From Lentibacter algarum (lineage in GTDB: Bacteria > Pseudomonadota > Alphaproteobacteria > Rhodobacterales > Rhodobacteraceae): a DNA stretch of 64,000 nt. Shown here piece after piece: positions 17,261 through 25,711 of this stretch (positions are counted from its first letter, which is position 1; every line of letters starts with the position of its first letter). The position numbers and the translations under genes were made by a program. The stretch lies in the NCBI RefSeq assembly GCF_018860975.1, contig NZ_JAHKQI010000008.1, positions 1 through 64,000 on the forward strand, read 5' to 3'. A model generated the notes under the pieces. It saw only the letters and a program-made list of their open reading frames with translations, searched no databases and was not told the DNA's origin.

Positions 17261-18544
17261 ATGTCTGCAATTGCCGATCACCCGCTGCGTTACAATCTTG
17301 CCAACGAAATGCATGCCCGGCCCTTTCCTTTGATCGAAGCACCAGCGACGGCGGCTTTTCTGGCGATCAAACGTAGTCAGAATGCCGCTGCGCGTGAGCG
17401 TGCACATGACAGGGCGCATTTATGTGCCTTGCTTGATCGCTTTGGGGCGGCACATCCGCCGCCTGATGCCACGCACTATTTTGGCCAGATCGGCAAGCAT
17501 TGGTTGAAGTGGGAGAGCCACACCGAGTTTGTCACCTATACGGCGTTTTCAAACCGGCTCGGGACGCGGGCCTTTGATCCGGCTGATTTTGAAGTTTTTC
17601 CTGATGATTGGCTTTCGCAGGCGCCCGGAGAACGGGTGACAAGTGCTTTGTTGCGGATCGAAGAGATGACGCAGGAAGCCACGATGGAACGCCAGATGAA
17701 CGACTGGTTTGTGCCCGAGAGCCTTGCCCTGAGCTATGTGCTTGATGAGGCGGCGTTGATTGCGGGGGACTTCAGCATTGATCAGGCGGGGCACATGCGC
17801 TTTGCAGTATTTGCCGCCAAAGACACAGGCCCGCAGCGCATTGGACGGATCGTGCAGCGGTTGTGCGAAGTTGAAACCTATAAGGCGATGTCGATGCTTG
17901 GGTTTGCCCGTGCCGCTGAAACCAGAGGGGTGATGGCAAAGTTTGATGCGACGCTGTCAGAACTGATGGACGATATGACCCTGCATGAAACACCCGCTGA
18001 GGCAACGTTGCAGGACTTGCTTGCTGTGTCATCCGAGCTTGAGAAGCTGGCGGCAGACACGAGCTTTCGCTTTGGCGCGACGGAGGCTTACGAGGTGATT
18101 GTCAATGCGCGCATTACTGTGCTGCGTGAAGAGCGCTTTAAGGGGCGGCAGACATTTGGCGAGTTTATGATGCGGCGGTATGATCCGGCCATGCGCACGG
18201 TTGCCGCGAGCCGCAGGCGCTTGGTGGCTATGGCTGACAGGGCGATGCGGGCTGGCGAGTTGTTGCGCACGCGCGTTGAAGTTGAGCGCTCGGCGCAGAA
18301 CCAGCAGTTGCTTGAAGGGATGAACCGCCGCGCCGAAGTGCAGCTACATATGCAGCAGACCGTAGAGGGGCTGTCTGTCGTCGCGATCAGCTATTACGCT
18401 GTAAACCTTGTCGCCTACGCGCTTTACCCCGTTGTGAAGAGCTTTGGCGGGGTGGATAAGGCCTTGTTGATGGCGCTGGTTACTCTGCCGGTTGTAGGGC
18501 TTGTGTGGCTGGCTGTGCGTCGGATCCGGCGCCGCTTTTCGTAA
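17261..18544 (+). CDS. DUF3422 family protein with two C-terminal membrane segments
   Basis: 427 aa from the ATG preceded by GGAG (17251-17254). The N-terminal HPLRYNLANEMHARPFP and the middle DWLSQAPGERV and AAETRGVMAKFDATLSELM regions are typical of DUF3422. A long helical, Arg-rich stretch (about 260-350) precedes two TM helices near residues 362-385 and 390-415, ending in a basic RRIRRRFS tail. The function is unknown; the shape suggests a tail-anchored protein with a coiled-coil stalk. The last 65 bp overlap the transporter gene on the other strand. Confidence 0.82.
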   Translation: MSAIADHPLRYNLANEMHARPFPLIEAPATAAFLAIKRSQNAAARERAHDRAHLCALLDRFGAAHPPPDATHYFGQIGKHWLKWESHTEFVTYTAFSNRLGTRAFDPADFEVFPDDWLSQAPGERVTSALLRIEEMTQEATMERQMNDWFVPESLALSYVLDEAALIAGDFSIDQAGHMRFAVFAAKDTGPQRIGRIVQRLCEVETYKAMSMLGFARAAETRGVMAKFDATLSELMDDMTLHETPAEATLQDLLAVSSELEKLAADTSFRFGATEAYEVIVNARITVLREERFKGRQTFGEFMMRRYDPAMRTVAASRRRLVAMADRAMRAGELLRTRVEVERSAQNQQLLEGMNRRAEVQLHMQQTVEGLSVVAISYYAVNLVAYALYPVVKSFGGVDKALLMALVTLPVVGLVWLAVRRIRRRFS

Positions 18545-19565
18545 GCAGACGGCTTGCAAGTTTAGCGCCGAGGATGATGCTTATCAGGGCGATGATGGCC
18601 GAGAAGCCAAGAGTTGGCACGCCAGCGAGGCCAGCGCCCAAGGTGCAACCGCCAGCGAGCACGCCGCCAACACCCATGAGCACCGCACCCAAAAGGTAGC
18701 GGCCTGTTTGTGACGGCGCTTCAAAGCTCTGCCACGCGAAGCGGCCGGAAACCAGTGCTGATAGCGCTGCCCCGACAAGCGCACCACCGAGCAGGCCAAC
18801 GCCAAAGCCCGGTTTGATCGCGGTGCTGGCGATGCCCCAGAAGAGCGTGTCGGCAGCGGGAAGTGTGAAGCTGAGGCTTTGCATGGCGATCGGGTCAAAC
18901 TCGTCAAACAGGACAAAACCGGTGCCGACCCAAGCCAGCGGAACCAGTGCGCCGATGAGGGCTGCAAGGGCGAGTTGCACGACATTGTTGCCCGAGCGTA
19001 GTGCGAAAACAAGCGCGATTGCGGCGAGGGCCGTGGCCCAAAGCAATCCACCACCGGGCAAAGCGGCCAGCGAAGTGAACTCGCCAAGCGGCATGGTGAC
19101 TGCCCCAAGTGCCACGCGCACCGGCGCGAGAACGCCTTTAAGCGTTGCATGGGCCGCGAGCGCAAAAACGATGATAACTGTAAGCGCGCGCAGGTTGCCG
19201 GAGCCAGCCAGCACTGTAAGGCGCGAGGCACAGCCGCGTGTGAGCACCATGCCAACACCAAAGGCCAGCCCGCCAAGCACGACCGCCAAAATCGGCAGAT
19301 CGGCGGCAAGGAAGCGATGCTCGGCAAAGGAGATATAACCCGCAGCAACGCCAGCTTGTGTGCCGACCAAGGCCACTGCAAGGGCGATGAGCCAGACACC
19401 GGCGGCTTGCTTGCGCTCATCACCGACCACATCACCAACCACAGCGCGACGCAGGCAAAATCGGGTGATTTCAGCGAGCACACCAAAGGCAACACCGATT
19501 GCCAATGCCAGATAGAGGCTGGCGGTCAGCGGGGTGAGGGTCTCAAAACCGAACTGTTCAAACAT
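18480..19565 (-). CDS. YeeE/YedE-family transporter (thiosulfate/sulfur-compound import)
   Basis: 361 aa with about nine or more TM segments. Three cysteines sit where the thiosulfate transporter TsuA (YeeE) has its conserved set: C37 (TRFCLRR), C112 (LTRGCASRL) and C307 (AGGCTLGAGLAG). In that family thiosulfate is thought to be passed from cysteine to cysteine through the membrane. Substrate assignment is by family. No TusA-like gene is adjacent. The C-terminal about 20 codons run antisense to the DUF3422 gene. Confidence 0.82.
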   Translation of the reverse strand: MFEQFGFETLTPLTASLYLALAIGVAFGVLAEITRFCLRRAVVGDVVGDERKQAAGVWLIALAVALVGTQAGVAAGYISFAEHRFLAADLPILAVVLGGLAFGVGMVLTRGCASRLTVLAGSGNLRALTVIIVFALAAHATLKGVLAPVRVALGAVTMPLGEFTSLAALPGGGLLWATALAAIALVFALRSGNNVVQLALAALIGALVPLAWVGTGFVLFDEFDPIAMQSLSFTLPAADTLFWGIASTAIKPGFGVGLLGGALVGAALSALVSGRFAWQSFEAPSQTGRYLLGAVLMGVGGVLAGGCTLGAGLAGVPTLGFSAIIALISIILGAKLASRLLTKSGAGSDAQPATQALQPAE

Positions 19566-19711
19566 GGCGCATCTCCTTGGGTGGTCGTCTTGCTTGATTT
19601 GGAGGGTTTGCTGCAGGGCTGCAAGCTTTCGGGGCTATAGAGTGCGAGCATGGTTTGGGAGAGCGTTCTGCGCCTGCGCGACTGCGAGGCCAGCTGTGCA
19701 GTCTCGACCCC

Positions 19712-19750
19712 AAAAGAGAACGCGCGGCCTGCTGTTGGTGGGGCCGCGCG
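19712..19750 (-). terminator. Likely terminator of the leftward opp-type operon
   Basis: CGCGCGGCC (19721-19729) pairs perfectly with GGCCGCGCG (19742-19750) across a 12-base loop. Reading leftward the stem is followed by TTCTCTTTT (19720-19712). It lies 30 bp after the end of the second permease gene. The rest of the 214-bp gap up to the YeeE gene shows nothing else. Confidence 0.75.
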
Positions 19751-19779
19751 AACAGGTGTTCTTATTTTCTCAAGGTGGC

Positions 19780-20754
19780 CTAGCGGCCTCGAATGCGTGG
19801 GTCGAGCGCGTCGCGCAGGCCGTCGCCGAGGTAGTTCACCGCGAGCACCGTGAGTGAGATGGCGACACCCGGGAGCATGACACGCTCGGGGAACTCTTGC
19901 ATGCGCGGCACGGCGTCAGCGAGCATTTTGCCCCATGTCGGGAAGTCGGAGGGGAAGCCGACACCGAGGAAGCTTAGCGAGCTTTCGGTGATGATCGCGG
20001 TGGCGAGGCCGAAGGTTGCCGAGACCACGATGGGCGAGATCACGTTGGGCAAAAGATGCCGCGTGATGATGCCTTTGGAGGTTGTTCCTGCCGAGCGGGC
20101 GGCGAGGACGAACTCGCGTTCCTTAAGCGCCAGCACATCGCCACGGACGATGCGCGCGGTGTGCATCCACGAGGTGATGCCAATGACGCCGACGATGAGG
20201 ATAAACATCCCGCCTTCGGGGCCGAAGTTGGCACGCAGGGGTTGACGGAACAGTGTTACAGCAACCAGCAGAAGCGGCAGCACGGGGAGGGACAGGAACA
20301 GGTCTGTCATCCGCATGAGGGGGCCGTCGAGCTTTTTGAAGTAGCCTGCCAGAACGCCAATACCCGCGCCGAGGAACAGCGAGAGCAGCATTGCCGCCCA
20401 GCCGACAGCGAGCGAGGTGCGCCCGCCTGCCAACATATTGGCAAGGCCGTCACGACCGAGTTGATCGGTGCCGAAAGGGTGGGCCCAACCGGCTTTGACA
20501 TCACCGTTCCAGATCAGGGTGTAGATTGGCCGCCAGTCTTTTGATCGGATGTCTAGTTTGCCGGGATCAACCTGCCAGATCAGCGAACCGAAGAGCACTG
20601 CAAGGGTGATGAACGCGAGGATGAAGCCCCCGAACATAGCGCCCTTATGTTGACGAAATTGCAGCCAGATTTCCTGCCCCTGAGAGCGATGCGGCGGCAG
20701 GGTTGTGTTGTCTGACAGCGCCTCGATCGGGACGATCTCTTGGTCATCAGTCAT
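19780..20754 (-). CDS. Peptide-type ABC transporter permease (OppC/DppC-like)
   Basis: 324 aa inner-membrane permease: cytoplasmic N-terminus of about 40 residues, first TM (about 41-62), a periplasmic stretch containing AHPFGTDQLGRDGLANMLAGG, which is the OppC-family hallmark, then five TM segments. The EAA-type loop that contacts the ATPase is around RSAGTTSKGIITRHLLPNV. It overlaps the upstream permease gene by 8 bp. Forms the channel together with the OppB-like partner. Confidence 0.92.
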   Translation of the reverse strand: MTDDQEIVPIEALSDNTTLPPHRSQGQEIWLQFRQHKGAMFGGFILAFITLAVLFGSLIWQVDPGKLDIRSKDWRPIYTLIWNGDVKAGWAHPFGTDQLGRDGLANMLAGGRTSLAVGWAAMLLSLFLGAGIGVLAGYFKKLDGPLMRMTDLFLSLPVLPLLLVAVTLFRQPLRANFGPEGGMFILIVGVIGITSWMHTARIVRGDVLALKEREFVLAARSAGTTSKGIITRHLLPNVISPIVVSATFGLATAIITESSLSFLGVGFPSDFPTWGKMLADAVPRMQEFPERVMLPGVAISLTVLAVNYLGDGLRDALDPRIRGR

Positions 20755-21811
20755 AGCGGATCCTCGGGTCTAGCACGCCATACATGACGTCGGCAAAGAT
20801 GTTGGCAAGCACGATCAGGATCGCGAAGATGAAGGTGAGTGTCATCACCATTGGCATATCAGAGGCAAAGAGCGCGCCAATGAGGGCGTCGCCGATGCCG
20901 TTAACTTTAAAGACCCGCTCGGTAATGATCGAGCCGCCGAAGATACCGGGGATCGCCAGCGCGATGACGGTGACAACGGCGATCATCGAGTTACGCAGCA
21001 CATGAACCAGCACGACCACGCGCTCGGACAAGCCCTTAGCGCGGGCGGTGCGCACGTAGTCTTGCTTGAGGTTGTCGAGCATTGACGCGCGCATAAAGCG
21101 GCTGATCTGCGCGGTAACTTGTAGGGCGAGGACCATGACAGGCATGATCATCTGGGCGAGTTGCTTTTTGAAGCTGGCCCAGCTGTTGACCTCGAGCGTG
21201 GTGTCATAGATCGACGGGAACCAGCCGAGGTAGACCGAGAAGATCACGATCAGCAGCGGGCCGGTGAAGAACGGCGGGATCGAAAAGCCGATCATGGTGA
21301 TGAATGTGCCGGCTTGGTCAAACTTGGAGTATTGCTTGTAAGCCGAGTAGATGCCGATGGGGATGGCGATGAAGAAAGCCACCACATAGGCGAGGCCGAC
21401 AACCCAGAGCGTCTGTGGCAGACGCTGGAGGACGAGGTCCATCACGGGGGAGCGGGTCTGCCAGCTGCGCATGCGCAAATCGCAATCTTCAAGCGCGCCA
21501 GCGCCGCATTTGGTGTAGAGTTCGGTGTCCGGCAGCCAGCCAAAGAGGGTGCTGCTGTTGGTCAGGTAGTCGATAAACACCTTCGGTTCGATCCAGAAGA
21601 ATTGCACCAGCCACTTCCAGAACTGCACATACCAAGGCGCACCGAGGCCGAGGGCTTCGCGCATCTTTTCTTTGACTTCGGGGGGGACGGTGAGTGGCAC
21701 TTGTGCCATTGGATCGCCGGGGGCGAGCTGCAGGAGCAGGAAGATTACCAGAGCGATGAACAAAAGCGTCGGGATCGAAAGGATCAACCGACGGATCGTA
21801 TAAGTCAGCAT
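20747..21811 (-). CDS. Peptide-type ABC transporter permease (OppB/DppB-like)
   Basis: 354 aa with TM1 at about residues 9-30 and five further TM segments. The EAA loop DYVRTARAKGLSERVVVLVH and the C-terminal ADVMYGVLDPRIRYD are standard for OppB. A periplasmic insert between TM1 and TM2 (about residues 65-125) holds a Cys pair (CGAGALEDC). Second gene of the leftward unit; separated from the binding-protein gene by a hairpin. Confidence 0.92.
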   Translation of the reverse strand: MLTYTIRRLILSIPTLLFIALVIFLLLQLAPGDPMAQVPLTVPPEVKEKMREALGLGAPWYVQFWKWLVQFFWIEPKVFIDYLTNSSTLFGWLPDTELYTKCGAGALEDCDLRMRSWQTRSPVMDLVLQRLPQTLWVVGLAYVVAFFIAIPIGIYSAYKQYSKFDQAGTFITMIGFSIPPFFTGPLLIVIFSVYLGWFPSIYDTTLEVNSWASFKKQLAQMIMPVMVLALQVTAQISRFMRASMLDNLKQDYVRTARAKGLSERVVVLVHVLRNSMIAVVTVIALAIPGIFGGSIITERVFKVNGIGDALIGALFASDMPMVMTLTFIFAILIVLANIFADVMYGVLDPRIRYD

Positions 21812-21867
21812 GAAGCGGCGCCTTTGTTTACAGGTCTGGGTTTGCGAAAACGGTATCAGAGCGGAAT

Positions 21868-21893
21868 GGGTGCCCCGCCGGAGCGGAGCACCC
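21868..21893 (-). other. Intercistronic hairpin between binding-protein and permease genes
   Basis: GGGTGC (21868-21873) pairs with GCACCC (21888-21893), and inside it CCGC pairs with GCGG around CGGA. It starts 16 bp after the stop of the binding-protein gene and has no T run on the leftward strand. Such hairpins often protect the 5' part of the mRNA so that more binding protein than permease is made. Confidence 0.7.
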
Positions 21894-21909
21894 GATAGTC
21901 AAGCAAGGC

Positions 21910-23613
21910 TTACTTGATGCGGTACCATTCGGCTGCGTCCCAGAGTTCTGAGTCCCAGACGTTGAGAATGTGGCCACCAAGTGTGTTTGACTGGCCAGAC
22001 ACGCGACCACGGTGAACGAGGCCAACGATTGTGTGGCTTTCCTTTGTGAGCATGTTGTTCATTTTGATAGCAATCTCGCCGCGCTTGGCGATATCGCCAG
22101 TCCTGCCGAGTTCGTCGATCAGAGCGTCATAGGCCGGATCACAGAAGCGGTTGATGTTTTCACCCTGCCATTGGCTTGCCGGGCGTGGCTCGTTACCGCA
22201 TTTGTAAGCTGCAAGATATTGCTGCGGGTCGGTGCCGTTGAAGGTGTTCGCATACATTTCAACATCAGCGTAGAACTTCTGGAAAGTGTCGGGCGAGCCC
22301 GGGTCACCGCCAAAGAAGACAGAGGAATCAACATTGCGAAGTTCAACTTCTACGCCGATTTCTTCCCACCACTGTTTGATCAGAGCCTGGAAGTCCTGAC
22401 GCACAGCGTTGGTTGATGTTTGATAGAGGATCGACAGTTTTTTGCCGTCCTTATCACGCACGCCGTCGCCGTCGCTGTCTGTCCAACCGGCTTCGTCAAG
22501 GAGCGCTTTGGCGCGGTCCATGTCTTGGGTCAGGCAGAAGTCGTTTTTAGCGGCAAAGTTGTCAGGCGCTGGAACGAGGTCACAAGTTGGCTTACCGGCG
22601 GTGCCGTAACCAACTTCAACCAGCAGATCGCGGTCAATGGCGATTGACAGGGCTTCACGCACTTTGATGTCTGACAGGAAGGGGTGAGGGTGCGCAACTG
22701 TTGCACGCTCGCCTTCAGGCAGGTCAGGTGACGGGTCTGTCATGTTCATCTCAAGGCGCTCGACCAGTGGGCCGAACCCTGCGATGGCTTTGCCTTTGCC
22801 GCCTTCTTCAAACTTCGCGATCACATCGGGTGCGAGTTGGAGGTTCCAGGCGTAGTCCATTTCACCGGTTTCAAACACGGCACGGGCAGAGGCTGTCGCG
22901 TCGCCGCCGCCTTTGAGTGTCATGGTTGCGAATGCCGGCTTGGCCGGGTCACGGTAGTTCGGGTTGGCCGAAAGCGAGATCACGTCATTTGGTTTGAACT
23001 CGTCAACCTTGAAGCCCGCGGTGCCGATCGGGGCAAAGTTTGCCTCGGTGCACTCAGGAGCTTTTGCACCCATGCAGTTCGCAAACTGAGCGGCCTGGAT
23101 AACCGGAGACTGGCCGCCAACAAGCGGGCCATACGGGTTTGGTTTAGGCTGATCAAAGGTGATCTTGAGTGTCAGGTCATCGACAACTTCGACACTTTCA
23201 ACACCGTCAAAGAACGAAGCCTGAGCGCAGCCGCCTTCCGGGTGCATGCAGTAGTCGGCGGTGAACTTGGCGTCGTTTGCTGTAACGGCTGTGCCGTCTG
23301 ACCAAAGAAGACCTTCTTTGATTTTCCAAGTGATAGATGTGAGATCTTCGCTCACGCCGCCGTTGGCAACTGTTGGAACTTCGGCTGCGATATAAGGCAC
23401 AAGCGCGCCTTTGTCGTCGTAGCGCGCCAGTGGCTCGATGATCAAAGACGAAGCTTCGATGTCTTTTGTGCCACCCGAAAGATAGGGGTTCAGGATCGAA
23501 GGCGCTTGCCAATAGATCACGTTGACGTGGCCATCAGAGCCGCGCTCGGCCATAGCCGCGGGGGCCATGACAAAGGAAGCTGCTGCGCCGAGCAGAAGGG
23601 TTTTAACTTTCAT
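21910..23613 (-). CDS. Peptide-type ABC transporter substrate-binding protein (SBP family 5)
   Basis: 567 aa periplasmic protein. Signal peptide MKVKTLLLGAAASFVMAPAAMA, cleavage near residue 22. The mature chain has the cluster-C features DLTSITWKIKEGLLWSDGT and ALSIAIDRDLLVEVGYG. A metal-like acidic stretch DSDGDGVRDKDGK near residue 390 is common in this family. Start at 23613 is chosen over one 7 codons upstream for the GGAG 10 bp before it and the clean signal peptide. Divergent from the double ATPase gene. Confidence 0.93.
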   Translation of the reverse strand: MKVKTLLLGAAASFVMAPAAMAERGSDGHVNVIYWQAPSILNPYLSGGTKDIEASSLIIEPLARYDDKGALVPYIAAEVPTVANGGVSEDLTSITWKIKEGLLWSDGTAVTANDAKFTADYCMHPEGGCAQASFFDGVESVEVVDDLTLKITFDQPKPNPYGPLVGGQSPVIQAAQFANCMGAKAPECTEANFAPIGTAGFKVDEFKPNDVISLSANPNYRDPAKPAFATMTLKGGGDATASARAVFETGEMDYAWNLQLAPDVIAKFEEGGKGKAIAGFGPLVERLEMNMTDPSPDLPEGERATVAHPHPFLSDIKVREALSIAIDRDLLVEVGYGTAGKPTCDLVPAPDNFAAKNDFCLTQDMDRAKALLDEAGWTDSDGDGVRDKDGKKLSILYQTSTNAVRQDFQALIKQWWEEIGVEVELRNVDSSVFFGGDPGSPDTFQKFYADVEMYANTFNGTDPQQYLAAYKCGNEPRPASQWQGENINRFCDPAYDALIDELGRTGDIAKRGEIAIKMNNMLTKESHTIVGLVHRGRVSGQSNTLGGHILNVWDSELWDAAEWYRIK

Positions 23614-23878
23614 TTTACACTCCAAGTTACGCAAGCTCTTCGGCTTGCTATGTGGGATCCGCTTATGGTGCGGCTTTGAACTCGGGGAGCAGTTTTAAGG
23701 TCACTCGCTGTGACGCGAATGTTCAACTTTCCCCCTGTCATGCTCTCTATTGCAAACAGAGATTCGAAAAATTGCAAGTCTTTTGCAGTAATTACGTGAG
23801 ATCAGTTCAAGCTGTTTGACAGGTTAAGCCAACCCTGAGTAGCGTGGTTAGATCGGCTTAAATGAATGGGATGTGTGA
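23614..23878. promoter_or_regulatory. Divergent promoter region between transporter halves
   Basis: The gap separates the leftward binding protein-permease unit from the rightward ATPase-hydrolase unit. A rightward -35-like TTGACA lies at 23816-23821 with a weak TAGCGT 18 bp on. TTAAGCC (23824-23830) and GGCTTAA (23855-23861) form a 7-bp inverted repeat flanking that start region and could be an operator. No regulator gene is adjacent. Confidence 0.4.
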
Positions 23879-25711
23879 ATGCTGGACCAACCTCTGGACC
23901 AACCGCTGGTCGCGATCGAAAACCTGCGAGTAGAGTTTCAAACCAAAGACGGGCCAGTGGTCGGAGTGAAAGATGTTACCTTTGATGTGAAAGCGGGTGA
24001 AACCGTTTGTATCGTGGGTGAATCAGGCTCTGGCAAGTCAGTTTCCTCGCTCTCGTTGATGCGCCTTATCGAGTATGGCGGCGGTGATATTGCCGGCGGC
24101 AAACTGATGTTCGAGCGTGGCAATGGCGACAAGATCGACCTCAAGCAAACCGATCAAAGCCTGATGCGAACGATTCGTGGTAACGAGATCGGAATGATCT
24201 TTCAGGAGCCTATGACCGCCTTGAACCCCGTGTTTACCGTGGGCCGGCAGCTCACTGAAGGTCTACGATTGCATAAGGGAATGACTAAAAAACAGGCAGA
24301 GCGCCGCGCACTTGAGCTTTTGCAGCAAGTTCGCATCCCTGAGCCCGAGCGCCGCATCGAGCAATATCCGCATGAACTTTCCGGCGGGATGCGACAGCGT
24401 GTGGTGATCGCGATGGCGCTGGCTTGTGAGCCACGCTTGCTGATCGCCGATGAGCCGACGACAGCTTTGGATGTGACCATTCAGGCCGAAATTCTGGCTC
24501 TGATGGACCGCCTCAAGCGTGAAACCGGCACGGCTGTGATGTTCATCACTCACGACATGGCTGTTGTTGCCCAGATGGCTGACCGTGTTGTTGTAATGTT
24601 CCGGGGTGAAAAGGTTGAAGAGGGCACGGTCGAGGAAATTTTTGAAAACCCGCAGCACAATTACACCAAGGCGCTGCTGGCGGCTGTTCCCAAACTTGGC
24701 GAGATGAACGGCACGGACAACCCCTCGCCGATGAAACTCTTGGGGCGCGAGAACCAGAACCTTGACGAGATTGTCGGCACTGACGAGGTGCTGCTGGAAG
24801 TCAAAGGGCTGACCACGCGGTTTCCGGTTAAGGGCGGGTTTTTCCGCCGCACTGTCGCCAATGTGCATGCGGTTGAAGACCTTTCGTTCAGCATCGAGAA
24901 AGGCCGCACGCTGAGCCTTGTGGGCGAAAGCGGCAGCGGCAAGTCGACGGTCGGACGCTCGATTCTGCGGCTGGTTGAGCCGCAGGAGGGCAGTGTCATG
25001 TTCGAGGGCACCGAGGTGCTGTCGCTGAACACCCGCGACATGCACAAGATGCGCCAGGACATGCAGATGATCTTTCAGGATCCGTTTGCCAGCCTTAACC
25101 CGCAGATGAACCTGATGAGCCAAGTTGCCGAGCCGATGCAGAACTACGGCATCGCCAAGGGGCAGGAGTTGCACGACCGTATCGAAGCGCTGTTTGATCG
25201 CGTGGAGTTGCCGCGCTCTTTCCTGCGCCGTTTTCCGCATGAGCTTTCCGGTGGGCAGCGCCAGAGAGTTGCGATTGCGCGGGCGTTGGCGCTGAACCCC
25301 AAGCTGATTGTCGCTGACGAAGCCGTAAGTGCGCTGGACGTGTCGGTGCAGGCGCAGGTGCTCAACCTGATGATGGAGCTACAGGCCGATCTCGGGCTGA
25401 GCTACCTGTTTATCTCGCATGACATGGCCGTAGTTGAACGCGTCAGTCATGATGTCGCGGTGATGTATCTGGGGCGTATCGTCGAGATGGGCCCACGCCG
25501 TGAAGTGTTTGAAAACCCCCAGCACCCCTATACGCAAGCGCTGATGAAGGCGGTTCCGATTGCTGATCCGCGCAAGCGCATGAGCGAGAAAGAGCTGAAC
25601 TTCAAGCCGATCCCGTCACCTATTCATCCGGTTGAGTATGTTGCCGAGCCTTCTGTTTACAAGGACGTGGGTGATGGGCATAAAATTTTGATTTCCGAAA
25701 GCGGCTACTGA
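23879..25711 (+). CDS. Fused double ABC ATPase (OppD-OppF type)
   Basis: 610 aa with two complete nucleotide-binding domains. Domain 1: Walker A GESGSGKS (47-54), signature LSGGMRQRV, Walker B LLIADEPTT. Domain 2: Walker A GESGSGKS near residue 350, signature LSGGQRQRV, Walker B LIVADEAVSALD. Each half ends with the oligopeptide-transporter tail (PQHNYTKALLAAVP and PQHPYTQALMKAVP). It must power the OppB/OppC-like permeases encoded on the opposite strand, since no other permease lies near. One-base overlap (TGATG) with the next gene. Confidence 0.95.
   Translation: MLDQPLDQPLVAIENLRVEFQTKDGPVVGVKDVTFDVKAGETVCIVGESGSGKSVSSLSLMRLIEYGGGDIAGGKLMFERGNGDKIDLKQTDQSLMRTIRGNEIGMIFQEPMTALNPVFTVGRQLTEGLRLHKGMTKKQAERRALELLQQVRIPEPERRIEQYPHELSGGMRQRVVIAMALACEPRLLIADEPTTALDVTIQAEILALMDRLKRETGTAVMFITHDMAVVAQMADRVVVMFRGEKVEEGTVEEIFENPQHNYTKALLAAVPKLGEMNGTDNPSPMKLLGRENQNLDEIVGTDEVLLEVKGLTTRFPVKGGFFRRTVANVHAVEDLSFSIEKGRTLSLVGESGSGKSTVGRSILRLVEPQEGSVMFEGTEVLSLNTRDMHKMRQDMQMIFQDPFASLNPQMNLMSQVAEPMQNYGIAKGQELHDRIEALFDRVELPRSFLRRFPHELSGGQRQRVAIARALALNPKLIVADEAVSALDVSVQAQVLNLMMELQADLGLSYLFISHDMAVVERVSHDVAVMYLGRIVEMGPRREVFENPQHPYTQALMKAVPIADPRKRMSEKELNFKPIPSPIHPVEYVAEPSVYKDVGDGHKILISESGY

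Noticed and set aside
24263-25240. 325-aa minus-strand frame opposite the double ATPase gene
   Set aside because: It runs through conserved Walker and signature codons of a clear gene.
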